From Margaritifera margaritifera (taxonomy: Eukaryota > Mollusca > Bivalvia > Unionida > Margaritiferidae), in contig JAQPZY010001498.1 in assembly GCA_029931535.1 (NCBI GenBank), positions 1,624,001 to 1,688,000 on the forward strand: 64,000 nt of DNA, in the 5' to 3' direction. Shown in pieces: positions 1 through 9,252 of this stretch. The translations under genes and the position numbers were made by a program. The number at the start of each line of letters is the position of its first letter. The stretch's first letter is position 1. The notes beneath the pieces were generated by a model that saw only the letters and a list, made by a program, of their open reading frames with translations, searched no databases and was not told where the DNA came from.

Positions 1-671
1 GACCTCCAAACGACGCACGTAAAGTCTGGCTTCTTCTATGCTCGTTCCATACTCGTTAGAACTTGCCATCAAATGAAACACGGTACTACTTCGATTCGGT
101 CTCAGGCGTACATCCACTCCATTCAACAAATACTTGTCTTGCAACCACATGTCCAAATGCAAACAATCCATAATTTCTAAACTACGTCCTTGTTTGATTT
201 TCTTTTGGCGGTCGTTAAATCCAACATTGTGGTCTGCATCATCATCTGCAACCAACGCTGTGTTGTTGAAATTGTCCATAGTGTCGGGTCTCCATACCAA
301 AGAAGCATCCATATGTGTGTTCTTGGCTTCTTTTCTGTACGTCAAGAGATTTTCCAGGTACGCTCGGTAAGGGTGAGTATCCATGCTGCTGTTCACCTGT
401 TTGTTATTCATGTACAAATCCACTTCGCTGAGTGAAGAATGCATGAAATTGTTGACCATAGCCACCCGGGCATCGGCGCCTGGATTGGTATTGTCTTTTT
501 TGAGAACTTTGACTTTTAGGTACAAGTAACTGTTATTCAGATCGATGTAATCTTCGTTTGTCCTTTGATATCAAATTCGATAGGTTCTGAAGTGTTCAGA
601 GATGACACAGGATGAAATTCTACCCATTGGGATTCTTGCATCGTCATCATTGTTGGTTGCATGGCAGACAT
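1..671 (-). pseudogene. Major capsid protein of adintovirus/Maverick type (F54H12.2-like), partial and frameshifted
   Basis: On the minus strand an ATG at 671 opens a reading frame with WVEFHP and EPIEFDIKG. A one-base shift near 560 moves the frame, which then runs open to the left edge. Past the shift it reads YIDLNNSYLYLKVKV, EVDLYMNNKQV, HPYRAYLENLLTYR, LEIMDCLHLDMWLQDKYLLN and GVDVRLRPNRSSTVFHLM, then a segment ending LYVRRLEV. This order (YIDL, DLY-N, YPYRAYLE-LL, LLNGVDVRLR, LYVRR) is the N-terminal half of the protein family annotated in many invertebrates as F54H12.2-like, the hexon-like capsid protein of Maverick/adintovirus elements. It is downstream of the penton-like and pX-like genes on the same strand, as expected. 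The C-terminal half is outside the window. The frameshift makes this copy a relic; family assignment is confident from motif order. Confidence 0.82.
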
Positions 672-828
672 ATCGAGCTCTGACTTGGAACATTCGCAAG
701 AATCTAGGTGCGTTATATTCTCCTTTAGTTCAGTTAGTAATCAAAAACGTCCAGTTCTCTGACAGCTGCATTTTTCTTATTCTTTTTTTGTTTTGAACTT
801 GTTTATGAGGCCTGAAGGGTTTTAGACG

Positions 829-1174
829 TCACTTTTTGCTTTGTCCTTGCTGTGGCGTAGAAGAGGAAGTAATCCCTTGGCCAGGAGTGTGAAGCGAATT
901 TATAGGGGTGTCTCGGCGACCCAAAAGGTCTTTTCCAGTTTGAAGCAACACATTTGTTCCTGCTTTCGGGGAGGCTTCTTTAGCGCTTTGTTTGTCAATG
1001 AGAACGTTATGGGAAAATTCTTTTCCTTGCGTCAAAAGCTGCATCTTTTAAAGCATGCAATCCTCGAGTCACCATCGGTTTTAAGATGGGTTCTACGGTA
1101 CGAAATGCTGATTTTAAGATATCTCCTAAATTATGTCCTCGTTGTCGAACGACTCCTTGGTACACAGGATACAT
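829..1174 (-). pseudogene. pX-like core peptide of adintovirus/Maverick type, frameshifted
   Basis: The minus-strand ATG at 1174 gives a basic peptide beginning YPVYQGVVRQRGHNLG, followed by SAFRTVEPILKPM and TRGLHALKD. The YPVY-G-RQRG-G-L opening, then a hydrophobic stretch and an alanine/lysine-rich tail, is typical of the small core (pX-like) peptide that these elements encode between the minor and major capsid genes. Near 1030-1050 the frame changes; the next frame is open to a stop at 829 and continues as a lysine-, serine- and glycine-rich tail (KDLLGRRDTPINSLHTPG). A long plus-strand reading frame over the same bases (841-1242) is a shadow. The peptide would bind DNA in the particle. 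The copy is broken by at least one indel. Confidence 0.7.
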
Positions 1175-1182
1175 ATGTTTTT

Positions 1183-2036
1183 TTACAATTCACTGGAGAA
1201 TCGTGTTCGAAAATGTACTGTGACTTTTCCTTTGAAGAATAATATATTTTGTCCAAGATCTCCTTTTATACTAATATTCACACTGTCAAAATACGATTTA
1301 CTGACAGGAAGATAATGAGGATGTACAAATGGCAGAATCCACTTTGAAAGGAATGAGTCACAGTAACTGAGCAACTGTGTTTCCTACCACGTTGTACTCG
1401 ACGATATCAGAATACGCGAACATCAAATTGAGTCCTTCGTTCAATTGGATAGGGAAAGGAAAATAGTTGTAGGATCGATCGTTGTTGTGAATGTTTATCA
1501 TAGGAACGAGAGAGGTGTATCCACCCAGAATATCAAATAACCCGGGTGAGAAAGTAATGGACAGTATTTTTGCTGTCAGAATAATCCATTTTGAGACGTT
1601 GAGAAATGGCATGGTATTCGATCTGTACACTTCGGCGAGCTTTCTCCAGTACTTTGCCAACCTGATCGCTGAACATAGCTGAAATCGTATCGACGAGACG
1701 TCGAGCATTGTAATAATATCCCGTATGATTTTTCATGGTATAGGTGGTCAATTGAGGATTGGTTGATGATTGTTTTTTGGATTCGTAAAAGCCAGGACCA
1801 TTTTTATCCAACTGTTCTTGAACTTGTTCGTTCAGAATATCAACGATGAAAGTGTTTTGACCCGCGTTGATATTGATGACTTGAGTAGGATGAATGATTT
1901 CTACAAAAACCCAACGAGCTTCGTGATCCATTAGTATGGACTGAGGTAATATGGCTGTGAAACAACATAAAGTGTTGTTGAGAAACACATCCATAGAACT
2001 ATCACAAGGTAATGTTAAATAAAATTGGTTATTCAT
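1183..2036 (-). pseudogene. Penton-like minor capsid protein of adintovirus/Maverick type, two frameshifts
   Basis: The ATG at 2036 begins NNQFYLTLPCDSSMDVF followed by NNTLCCFTAILPQSI, the FYLTLP-S-SM / N-T-F-T-LP opening that I associate with the second (penton-like) capsid protein of F54H12.2-type elements. The frame is open to about 1533. Homology then moves to another frame, open from about 1590 to 1358, with FDILGGYTSLVPMINIHN and FAYSDIVEYNVVGNT, and to a third frame from about 1350 to 1183 with HYLPVSKSYFDSVNISI and a closing GKVTVHF. These pieces match the usual C-terminal order (Y-DIV-Y-VG; VPVS-FD-I-I; GKV-V-HF). The gene overlaps the 3' end of the upstream membrane-protein gene by 4 nt (stop and start share ATGA). 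Two indels show it is inactive. The exact capsid role is inferred. Confidence 0.7.
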
Positions 2037-2410
2037 AGTTCGATGGTTCTGGTCTCCGAGGAGTCACTCGTGGTCATAGGAGAATGACTTTCCAAGTGTC
2101 CCAATAAAGGGCTTCTGTCGTGACTAGAAGAGTGGCGACTGGCGCTGGCAGCGAAGCTACCGTTGTTACTGTCGGTAGTATATTTCAACCACGGACTGGG
2201 AAGATAACCAATACAACTTCCGAGTACAATTGTCCACAATTATTTGTCTCCTTGTTGGAAAGTCAAATTTCCAATGGCTGCTCCAATGACACAATACACC
2301 ACAAAGATTTGGCAGGAAAAGGCGATTTGATTTTTAGGGACACGTTCTCCACACCACACCCACAAGGAATGTTTTTGTAGTTCTTGAAGAGAGGAACCAT
2401 GAGAAGGAGA
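2033..2410 (-). pseudogene. Small conserved membrane protein of the virus-like element, frameshifted
   Basis: Two adjacent minus-strand frames make up this gene. The upstream one (about 2410-2255) contains a CGERVPKNQIAF motif followed by a hydrophobic segment (FVVYCVIGAAIG) and NLTFQQGDK, then a stop. The downstream one (2239-2033) continues with LWTIVLGSCIGYLPSPWLKY and a Ser/His-rich tail. The pattern CGERVPK, one membrane helix, a polar turn, then LW--LLSSCIGYL-P-P resembles a short membrane protein commonly found beside the capsid genes in F54H12.2-type elements; its function is unknown to me. Its stop overlaps the ATG of the penton-like gene. An indel near 2245 separates the two halves. 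The start codon is not certain. Confidence 0.55.
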
Positions 2411-2420
2411 GGCAGCAACT

Positions 2421-2801
2421 GTGTTAAAACTAGGTAGCTATCCTTTCCAACGAACTTTCACTTCTTTAAGTCGACGTCAAAGAAAAGGAAAGACAGGAGA
2501 AAAGAGAGACAAAGGTAAAGATACCTGTTATAGATGTCAAGAAAAAGGACATTGGTCTTCAGAGTATCCCAAGAAAAAAGTGAACAAGGTAAAGAAGGAG
2601 GAGCGTTCGTCAGAAACAGAAGAAGCACCGATACCCGTCAAGAAATTCAAGAAGGCAAGACAAATAGAAGAAACTGAAGGAAAAGTGGAAGAACCCTTGC
2701 CAGTAAAGAAATTCAAAAATGAGACACACAGTGAAAGAAAGAAAGTGAAAGAAAGAAGAAGAAAATGGACTTTTGTTATGTGCTATGAAATTTCATTGTG
2801 A
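2421..2801 (+). CDS. Lysine-rich protein with a degenerate CCHC zinc knuckle, N-terminus missing
   Basis: A plus-strand frame opens without a clear ATG at about 2421 and stops at 2801. It is very basic and contains CYRCQEKGHWSSEYPKKK, a CCHC zinc knuckle (C-x2-C-x4-H-x4-C) in which the last cysteine is tyrosine (codon tat). Downstream are two related repeats ending PVKKFK (IPVKKFKKA and LPVKKFKNE). It is divergent from the capsid genes and convergent with the Ser/Thr-rich ORF to its right. It may be the tail of a nucleic-acid-binding protein of the element or a gag-like fragment; I cannot decide. The lost zinc ligand and missing start suggest a remnant. Confidence 0.4.
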   Translation: MLKLGSYPFQRTFTSLSRRQRKGKTGEKRDKGKDTCYRCQEKGHWSSEYPKKKVNKVKKEERSSETEEAPIPVKKFKKARQIEETEGKVEEPLPVKKFKNETHSERKKVKERRRKWTFVMCYEISL

Positions 2802-2866
2802 TTCTGATTTCCCGAGAATATACCTTGATTTTTTTCTTTTAGTATGGATAAGATTCTCAAACACAC

Positions 2867-3679
2867 TCACACACGCACACATCTTATCATGGAGGGATTT
2901 AAGTTTTTCTTGATTTGGCAATCATTTAGTAATATCCCTGAAAAGGACCGATGGCGTTTGTTTTTCTTTATCTTTATTTTTTTTTTCTTTTGAAAAATTG
3001 GGCTTGACATCATCAGCTTTAACTGTCTTAATCCTTTCCCACGGCCAAGTCTTACTGCTGTTGCTGTTGTAACTGCTTTGGTAGTGGTAACTGCTGCTGC
3101 TGCTGGCATCTCAGTGGCGGTGAGAGTTGATGTAGTCAAAGAAGGTTTAGAAGTCTTGGATCGTGAAGGTCTATTACTCCTGGGTTGAGCTAAAGAAGTC
3201 TGATACATTTCTCTTAGATATGTTAACTCCGCCAAAATGTCTTGAAACAGTCTGGCCGTTTTGTTTTCGCTCCCTTTCTTCTGTTCAGTGTTGAAAGTTT
3301 TCCTCTTTCCCTCTTCTTCTTGGTTTCTTTTTTCATCATTTTGTTGAACAATACTTGTTCTTCTTCTTTCTGACGTTACAAAAACTCTCCAATTCTTCCT
3401 TCTGTTTCTTTCTGAAATCAGCATACACTGGTAATGATTGAGAAGGAGTGAAGGTAGTAATACTGCCGAAGGCAATAATTCGTGCGGAAACGATAGGAAA
3501 TCGGCTAAAGCTAAATTAAAGTCATCTTCTTCTTCTGGAAGACGAATACTGACAGCAGCAGCAGTAGTAGTCGTAGTCGTACTATCACTCCAAGTATACG
3601 ATGTATCCCCGGCAGGCGCACCCCAATACATTGTCTTGGTTTTATCAGTCATAGATATTGTACTCAAACTGTTCCGCAA
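2867..3679 (-). CDS. Ser/Thr- and Lys-rich ORF of the virus-like element, unrecognised
   Basis: This 270-codon minus-strand frame has possible starts at 3679 and, about 28 nt further in, at 3652 (MTDKTKTMYWG). Visible parts: a Ser/Thr/Ala run (residues ~30-45), an acidic segment (LPEEEDDFNLALADFL), a highly charged Lys/Glu/Arg middle, a short helical segment (ILAELTYLREMYQTSL), an Arg/Ser-rich stretch (SNRPSRSKTSK) and a Thr/Ala-rich, then Lys-rich end. The last third has a diverged copy at 24860-25060, so it belongs to the mobile element and not to a host gene. A TATA/CRE promoter lies just upstream. I recognise no domain. The final ~40 codons are low complexity and may be read-through. Confidence 0.45.
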   Translation of the reverse strand: MRNSLSTISMTDKTKTMYWGAPAGDTSYTWSDSTTTTTTAAAVSIRLPEEEDDFNLALADFLSFPHELLPSAVLLPSLLLNHYQCMLISERNRRKNWRVFVTSERRRTSIVQQNDEKRNQEEEGKRKTFNTEQKKGSENKTARLFQDILAELTYLREMYQTSLAQPRSNRPSRSKTSKPSLTTSTLTATEMPAAAAVTTTKAVTTATAVRLGRGKGLRQLKLMMSSPIFQKKKKIKIKKNKRHRSFSGILLNDCQIKKNLNPSMIRCVRV

Positions 3680-3704
3680 TGGTAAATCATAGGAACCCTG
3701 GTGC

Positions 3705-3730
3705 GCATATATATTGAAAGTGACGTCACA
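3705..3730 (-). promoter_or_regulatory. TATA box plus perfect CRE upstream of the Ser/Thr-rich ORF
   Basis: A perfect palindromic CRE (TGACGTCA) at 3721-3728 is followed, in the minus direction, by an ATATATAT tract at 3707-3714, about 55 bp before the ATG at 3652. This spacing fits a Pol II core promoter with an upstream CREB/ATF site. A second, plus-strand ORF starts at 3876 on the other side, so the 3652-3876 interval may be a bidirectional promoter. Confidence 0.5.
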
Positions 3731-3875
3731 CGTCCGCTGTCTTCTTATTGGAAGAGAGACAACACGCCCTGACTGAATTATGTTACGCGCGTTCTGATAG
3801 GTGTAACATATTTAATCCGTTTCGATCCGGTCCTAAACAGGCGCATTGTCCCATTGTGTCACCTATTCTCAAGAC

Positions 3876-3959
3876 ATGATGTGGACAAACGTTGATTCCT
3901 CTACCATCATGTCAAGCATGCCGTTTGATACTGAGTACCCCGGGTATGTGAAGTCATGA
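3876..3959 (+). CDS. Short 27-codon ORF at a divergent promoter
   Basis: ATG ATG at 3876 opens 27 codons (MMWTNVDSSTIMSSMPFDTE..., stop TGA at 3957-3959). It lies about 150 bp downstream of the CRE, facing away from the Ser/Thr-rich ORF. Its stop overlaps the ATG of the next ORF (ATGA), an arrangement typical of compact viral-type genomes. No similarity is recognised; it may be a truncated gene start. Confidence 0.25.
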   Translation: MMWTNVDSSTIMSSMPFDTEYPGYVKS

Positions 3960-4195
3960 TGGGCAATCAAAAAGATCACATACACGGCTATCTGGAAGAG
4001 AAGAGTGTATGTGAAAAGACAGGCATGGGCAATCACCAAGATCACAGACACGGATATCTGGAAGAGAAGAGTGTATGTGGAAAAGCAAAGGCGTCTGAAG
4101 AGAGTGTTGGTGTATGGACCGGCAGTACGAAAAAGCTTGAGAGAAAAAAAAAGAGTGAAACGGTGTGGTATGTGTTAACCCTTTTCTTTGGTTAA
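3956..4195 (+). CDS. ORF with an in-frame 66-bp duplication, unrecognised
   Basis: This 79-codon frame consists mostly of two 22-residue units, one beginning MGNQKDHIHGYLEEKSVC and one beginning MGNHQDHRHGYLEEKSVC, at 3959 and 4025. The period is exactly 66 bp, so the duplication keeps the frame. The rest is Lys/Glu-rich. It overlaps the preceding short ORF by 4 nt. No known family is evident. The opposite strand is also open for 83 codons, so the coding strand is not certain. Confidence 0.3.
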   Translation: MMGNQKDHIHGYLEEKSVCEKTGMGNHQDHRHGYLEEKSVCGKAKASEESVGVWTGSTKKLERKKKSETVWYVLTLFFG

Positions 4196-4259
4196 CAAAC
4201 CCCAACGGCCCTTTTCAGAGCCACCCAGATCTCTAGAAAAGCGAGATACAATTAAATCA

Positions 4260-4560
4260 TTGCCAAATTTTTGTTTTATGTTTTGTGTATGTCTATGTCT
4301 ATGTTTACAACTAAAACTTTAAACCCCTAACGCAATTTCTTGTTTGTGATAGCATGTCTGTGTGAGAGTATAGTGTGTCTATAAACACTCCTACCCTTGC
4401 CTGCTTGTATGTGATAGTATAGTATGTTTGTGTGTGGGTATAATGTGTCTATAAACACTCCTAACCTTTGCTAGAGTGTGTATATTTAATCCCCTCTTGT
4501 GTGATGGTATGTTTGCATGTATGTAAGTGTGGAGTGTGTCTATAAAACACTCCTACCCTT
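4260..4560. repeat. Element-end repeat block (a): 'tgtctataaacactcctaccc' units
   Basis: About three to four degenerate direct copies of a 60-90 bp unit that includes the words ataaacactcctaccc and gtatgtgatagtata. The same words recur at 25040-25160 and 25970-26040 in the second element. No coding potential is seen. Confidence 0.6.
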
Positions 4561-4790
4561 TTCGTTAGATAGTCGGGTGTGTGTGAGATTGTAATAAAAA
4601 AGCAGGTGATAGATAGTCGGGTGTGTGTTGGATTGTATATAAAAAAGTGGGTGATGGATAGTCGGGTGTGTGTGTGGGATTGTAATCGAAAAGCGGTTGA
4701 TGTATAATCGGGCGTGTGTTGGATTATATATCAAAAAGCGGGTGATGGATTGTCGGGGTTGGGGGTGGGGGTGGAGGGCGATTGTATACA
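4560..4790. repeat. Element-end repeat block (b): ~50-bp tandem units
   Basis: About five copies of a ~50-bp unit of the form gatagtcgggtgtgtg then ttggattgtaat then aaaaagcggg. A larger array of the same family, about 13 copies, is at 26036-26700. The strand is GT-rich and frames through it are artefacts. Confidence 0.7.
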
Positions 4791-4794
4791 TAAA

Positions 4795-5310
4795 AAATGT
4801 AACATTACATTTCCCGTTTGACTCCATACATTTTTCAACATGGAAACGGCCTATAACAGTCCCTAAGTTATCATTACATTTCACGTTTGACACCATAATG
4901 TCGGCCACATGTTAAACCTACGGCGTAATGTTAATTCCCGTATGACCCTATACATTTTTCAATTATTGAGGTCAACCACTTCTAACAATGTTTTACCATG
5001 TAACCCCATTTGAAGTCAACCACTTCTAACAATGTTTTACCATGTAACCCCATTTGAAGTCAACCACTTCTAACAATGTTACAATGTACCCACAATGTTA
5101 AATTCCCGTTTGACCCCCAAATATCCCCCACATGTTAAATTCCATTTAAACCCCATAAATTGAGGTCAACCACTTCTAACAATGTTACCATTTACCACCA
5201 ATATTAAACCTATGGACAATTTAACATAGGATTTTCCGTTTGACCCCATACCGTTTACCAATGTAAACCTACGGCGTAATGTTAATTCCCGTTTGACCCC
5301 TAGTAGCCGC
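4795..5310. repeat. Element-end repeat block (c): 'tgttaaattcccgtttgacccc' units
   Basis: Degenerate tandem copies of two alternating words, tgttaaattcccgtttgacc and aggtcaaccacttctaacaa, with an exact local triplication near 4970-5080. The first word reappears in inverted orientation at 22008-22147 and in weak direct form at 27480-27530, which suggests that block (c) is the terminal or subterminal repeat of the element. The element seems to end at about 5310. Confidence 0.6.
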
Positions 5311-6607
5311 ATATTACTACTAGTATATTTCTGGAAAATGTGAAGGTAAGTGCTTAAATATATTGAAAACCAATGACTCCATGATACTGTCTTTAAATCG
5401 AATTAAAACAAAAGAAATATTAAATCTCATTCAAGTCAAAGTGTTTTATATTTAATGAAAATGTATTTAAATTGCTGCCAGTCTACATAACAAAAAAGAA
5501 ACGATGCCCAAGTAATCTCCGAATGTTCAAATTCAAACAGCAAAGGGTGGATTTTGGGTAAGAAAAAAGTCCCATTTACTCGCATATAATTTGAATACAT
5601 AGTTTGCCATCCAATATATAAATTATTAAGATACAATTAGATTGTACAACTCTGACGTGGAATAACAGATGGCGTGTTTCTTCGAAGGCATTTTTAATAT
5701 TATAATTAATCGGCGTTGCAGTCGACCAATCGATAGAAATATGTTCTAAAATATATTATAGACTTAGTTAACGTAGATGTGTACATTAATATTGTTTATT
5801 TTCTAATAGGTTATTTCTTGAAGGGAGAAAACAAACATGAGTTGTAAAAACAAGTGTCTGATTCATTTGCTTTATAATTGCAATATAATATATTGAAAGT
5901 AAACCAATCGACGAGTACTTTGAAAGCAAGCTTCCAATCAAGCAAAGACTCAAATTTCGAGACTCCTTCAAGAGTAAATTTGATCCTGGATAGAGAGGAT
6001 AAGTTGTAATCATAACGTTACCATGGAAAGAGATTTGCAAACAATTTAAGAGGCTTAGTTATTGTCGTATACAGTACAAGCTCATGTCCAAGAAAGGCAT
6101 TAAGTCTCAGTTCTACCTAAGTCAATGCAGCGAAACATGTCTTCAGCAGCCACCTCTGCAACGTATAAAAGTGGCTTCTGAAGACGGGTGATTGTTTAAT
6201 AGAAGTTCATTTCTATAATAAACTGGTTTACGGGATCTTAAGTAAATTGCTGTTCAAGATAGGGGATTGATTAATAATACAAGTACCCTTTTAAGAAGAT
6301 TTAACTGTATACTAGTATACGGTACCATGCTTCGTGTAATGTTTGCTTTGAAAATAATTATGAATACGTTTAAACTTTGTTTATTCCACATCGATTGCGC
6401 AGCAAGATCTGATAACTTATTTAGCATACTGTTGATGATTCAGATGGTGCCGAAAGAAACCACCAATATCTGCTGGGCTACCACGTCTTGTTACACGTGC
6501 AGAAACAATGGATTAACCCATTACCGTAGAGATGAAGATCGAACACCATAATTTCTTTTTTAAAAACAACAACTATTGGACAATAAGATGACATTTCTTT
6601 TCTTCAG
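5311..6607. other. AT-rich unique stretch, no gene identified
   Basis: No repeat array or convincing exon is seen. A Cys-containing frame at about 6400-6550 (ICWATTSCYTCRNN) lies directly upstream of the membrane-protein exon but has no convincing donor, so it is not called. Confidence 0.4.
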
Positions 6608-9246
6608 AAATGTGTGATTGCGATTGCTGGGTGTACCACCTGCTTTACGGAGACTCTCCTTACAAGAACATGACATACGCTGAGAAAGAAGAAGCATTGC
6701 AGGGAACGATTGCAAAGGTATGCACAGGGCTCAGGAAAGATTCATAAGCACTCGTCCCTGGGACGAGTGAGTTACAAGAGTTACTCGTCCCTATTCTCAT
6801 TATACTCAACACAGTACATTTCGCCACTACACTGCTTATGCTTTTAGAAAAGAACCGCATGCACGTTTGATACTAAAATGATTAAAAACCGTAAAAATAT
6901 TATGTTCTAATACATGGCTCCTTAGATAAATATACAATAAGAGACAATGTTTGTAACTTAAGAAATTGCAGCAGCATACATAGCCCTTAATTTTTTTAGT
7001 GATATTCGCCTTTACAGTGAAACCTTTCAGTAATCTAGGTGTCATAAGTTTCCTTTTCAACGAGATATCATACATCTTTGTGAGTTAGATATGGGAGAAG
7101 TTAAGAGACAGAGAATGTCAACATTTTAATTTTGATCGGGTAAGACATTATCACGCTTGCCCCAGATCATCAGTACTTTCAAGACTGTGCAGCTTTATTA
7201 AAACATTGTCACGCCAAAGTAAAGACGCCATCAGATATTTATATAAGTATCCAATTACGTTTCACAAGAACAAATGTCAGTAACTTGAATTTGAAAAAAG
7301 AATTCCAAACGTCTCAATTTCCACCAACTTTCGTACTGCTCCATTTTAGTCAAAACTCCATTATAGAGAGCTACACACGGGTGCCATAAAAAGGAAGTCT
7401 GCTGATTGACCAAAAGAATTGGAACATTTCTAGGTCATTGCCCAAACTAGATTTCGACCAATCAGCTGTTGTCTTGACACTATCTGCTTTATAATTATAA
7501 GTTGGTGGGAATCTACTGAGACACTTAAAATACTCATTTCGAATGTAAGTTCGCAATATTTTTCTTACGAAAAGTAACTACATACTTATAAAATCTCTGC
7601 TGACATCTTCCCTTTGGCATGACAATGTATCAATAAAGCTTCAGTCTTGAAAATACCGGTGACCTGGAGCAACTGTAACATTGCCTCACCAGATGAAACA
7701 TCAAAACAATTTTGACATTTTCTGTCTCTTAACTTCTCAGAGGTCTGATTCATTAAGATGTTTGATAGCTCGTTGAAAGGGAAACTTTCTCCACATCCAA
7801 ATTACGCCTAAATTACTGAAAAGTGTCACTGTAAATGCGAACACCATTAAGAAATCGAGGGCTAGGTGTGAAACTGCAACATAATATGTTCATAATATTT
7901 ACCCATTTTAGTATCAAGCTTACATCGGGTACATGTGTAAAAAAAAAATTTAAAAAATGAAGTCGTTTCCTTTGCGAGATGTTCTAGTGTTCTAGACCTA
8001 CAACAAGTAGCAAATTAGGCAACGGTTATTTATAACTGACGCACGCCAAATGTTAAGCGATGTTGAACTTCGGTGCTAGTTAAGGGTAGAAAATGCACTT
8101 AGATTTATTCTCAAGGTGCGAATCTGCATCTACTCGCCCCAGAGACGAGTACGTAGTAAAGTTTCACTCGGCCCAGCCAATTTTTACCCAGTCAGGACGA
8201 GAGGATCCAGCCCTGTATGTACAATTAGAACGATTCTCCTGATCGAATATCTACTAATGTTGATGATGCAGCACAAAGATGACAATGGTAAAATTTATAT
8301 TTGTTAAGAGGCTAGAACCGTGGCACTCTTTGTGATTCTTTTTCTTTTTATCTTTCTATACTTTTGCGGAAGACACATTTTCTGATACTTTATAGTGTCA
8401 CGTAGACATCCACATACAACCTTTTAAAGTTCATATTTGCACACCACGTAACTACTATTTAAATAAACTTGTCGGCTATAACAATGATTGAATTAAATAC
8501 AACTAAACAAACAAATAATTTTCAATGAATTAAAAACCAGTCTTACAAAATGTATAAAATCAAATTGTTTGCCAACAAAGCAGTCAAATAGACAATAGAA
8601 AATTAAACCTGCTGCATAACTCTGTCTTTTATTACATGCAAGAAGACGAAAAATAAAATAATTTTCATGGTAAATATAGTAACATCTAAGCATTCTCTTC
8701 AAACTCGACTATGAACACCCATCACATGAACACTTCAATTGTTATTATCACGCTCATGTTGTAGAGTTAAAATTTGTTTCATAAATATTACAGCTTTTTT
8801 TTTCAATTTTACCGTTTTATAAACGATCACATATTATCATACAGCGGAGAGAGAGAGAGAGATCAGATTTAGAAGTGTCGTTTTATACAGCATACGTAAT
8901 TTCTTCTGGAGGAAATAAGATATTTTTGGTGCAATCTGATAGCCATTTTGCGGTGACTTTTTAAACGCATCTGTTGAGATATCTATTTTTTTCCATTATC
9001 AAAATTATATAATAAAATGTCATTTTTATGTAGATCAAGAAGGAACTGACAGTAAACACATCAGAGTTGTCGGCAACGATTCGGAAGAAAACAAGCGCAG
9101 AAGATTCCAGAGTGTCAGCCATAGTTGTTGGGTACACGCTAGGTGTCGCTCTCCTCAGTTTCAGCCTGGGATCAATAATTCTTTTCGACCTTCCAAGACT
9201 TCTAGAGGGATTTCGAGCTCTCCTCCACAATCTAACTGGACGTTAA
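6608..9246 (+). CDS. C-terminal two exons of a single-pass membrane protein (molluscan Cys-rich receptor-like type)
   Basis: Exon 6608-6717 follows a good acceptor (tttcttttcttcag) and ends at aag|gtatgc. After a split codon it reads MCDCDCWVYHLLYGDS, then KNMTYAEKEEALQGTIAK. Exon 9034-9246 follows ttttatgtag, is in phase (0), and reads IKKELTVNTSELSATIRK, KTSAEDSRVSAIVVGY, a membrane helix (about residues 28-51 of the exon, ending SLGSIILFDL), and a short tail to the stop at 9244-9246. The layout of juxtamembrane C-x-C-x-C, 'E-L-V-TS--IRK-TSAED-R-SA-VGY', helix, short cytosolic tail is one I associate with the ends of many lineage-expanded molluscan surface proteins. Upstream exons are not found; the virus-like element sits at 1-5310. 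The N-terminal domains, and so the ligand, are unknown. The intron (2.3 kb) carries an inverted duplication. Confidence 0.7.
6748..6792. repeat. Perfect short hairpin with a third half-copy
   Basis: ACTCGTCCC-T-GGGACGAGT (6748-6766) is a perfect inverted repeat, followed by another ACTCGTCCCT near 6783. A related hairpin (ACTCGCCCCAGAGACGAGT) lies near 8133-8151, on the other side of the inverted duplication. The pair may mark the ends of one inserted element in the intron. Confidence 0.45.
7082..7755. repeat. Large imperfect inverted duplication inside the intron
   Basis: The arm at about 7082-7345 and the reverse complement of about 7475-7755 share many blocks: gagaagttaagagacaga, then aatgtca, ttcaagactg, gctttattaaaacattgtca against gctttattgatacattgtca, gccaaag, and a distal ttcccaccaactt-like word. 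Arms are about 260 bp and the spacer about 130 bp. The transcript of the surrounding intron would fold into a long imperfect hairpin. No intact reading frame is shared by the arms. Confidence 0.6.
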
Positions 9247-9252
9247 AATAAA
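9247..9252 (+). terminator. Polyadenylation signal AATAAA directly after the stop codon
   Basis: AATAAA begins right after the TAA of the membrane-protein gene. Such a short 3' UTR is unusual, so a later signal may be the one used. Confidence 0.35.

Noticed and set aside
841..1242. 133-codon plus-strand frame
   Set aside because: It lies antisense to the pX-like gene and the end of the penton-like gene, which have clear family motifs; it is a shadow.
6267..6551. 94-codon plus frame with Cys-rich end just upstream of the membrane-protein exon
   Set aside because: No donor site in phase with the exon at 6608 and no motif; the first half is AT-rich noise.
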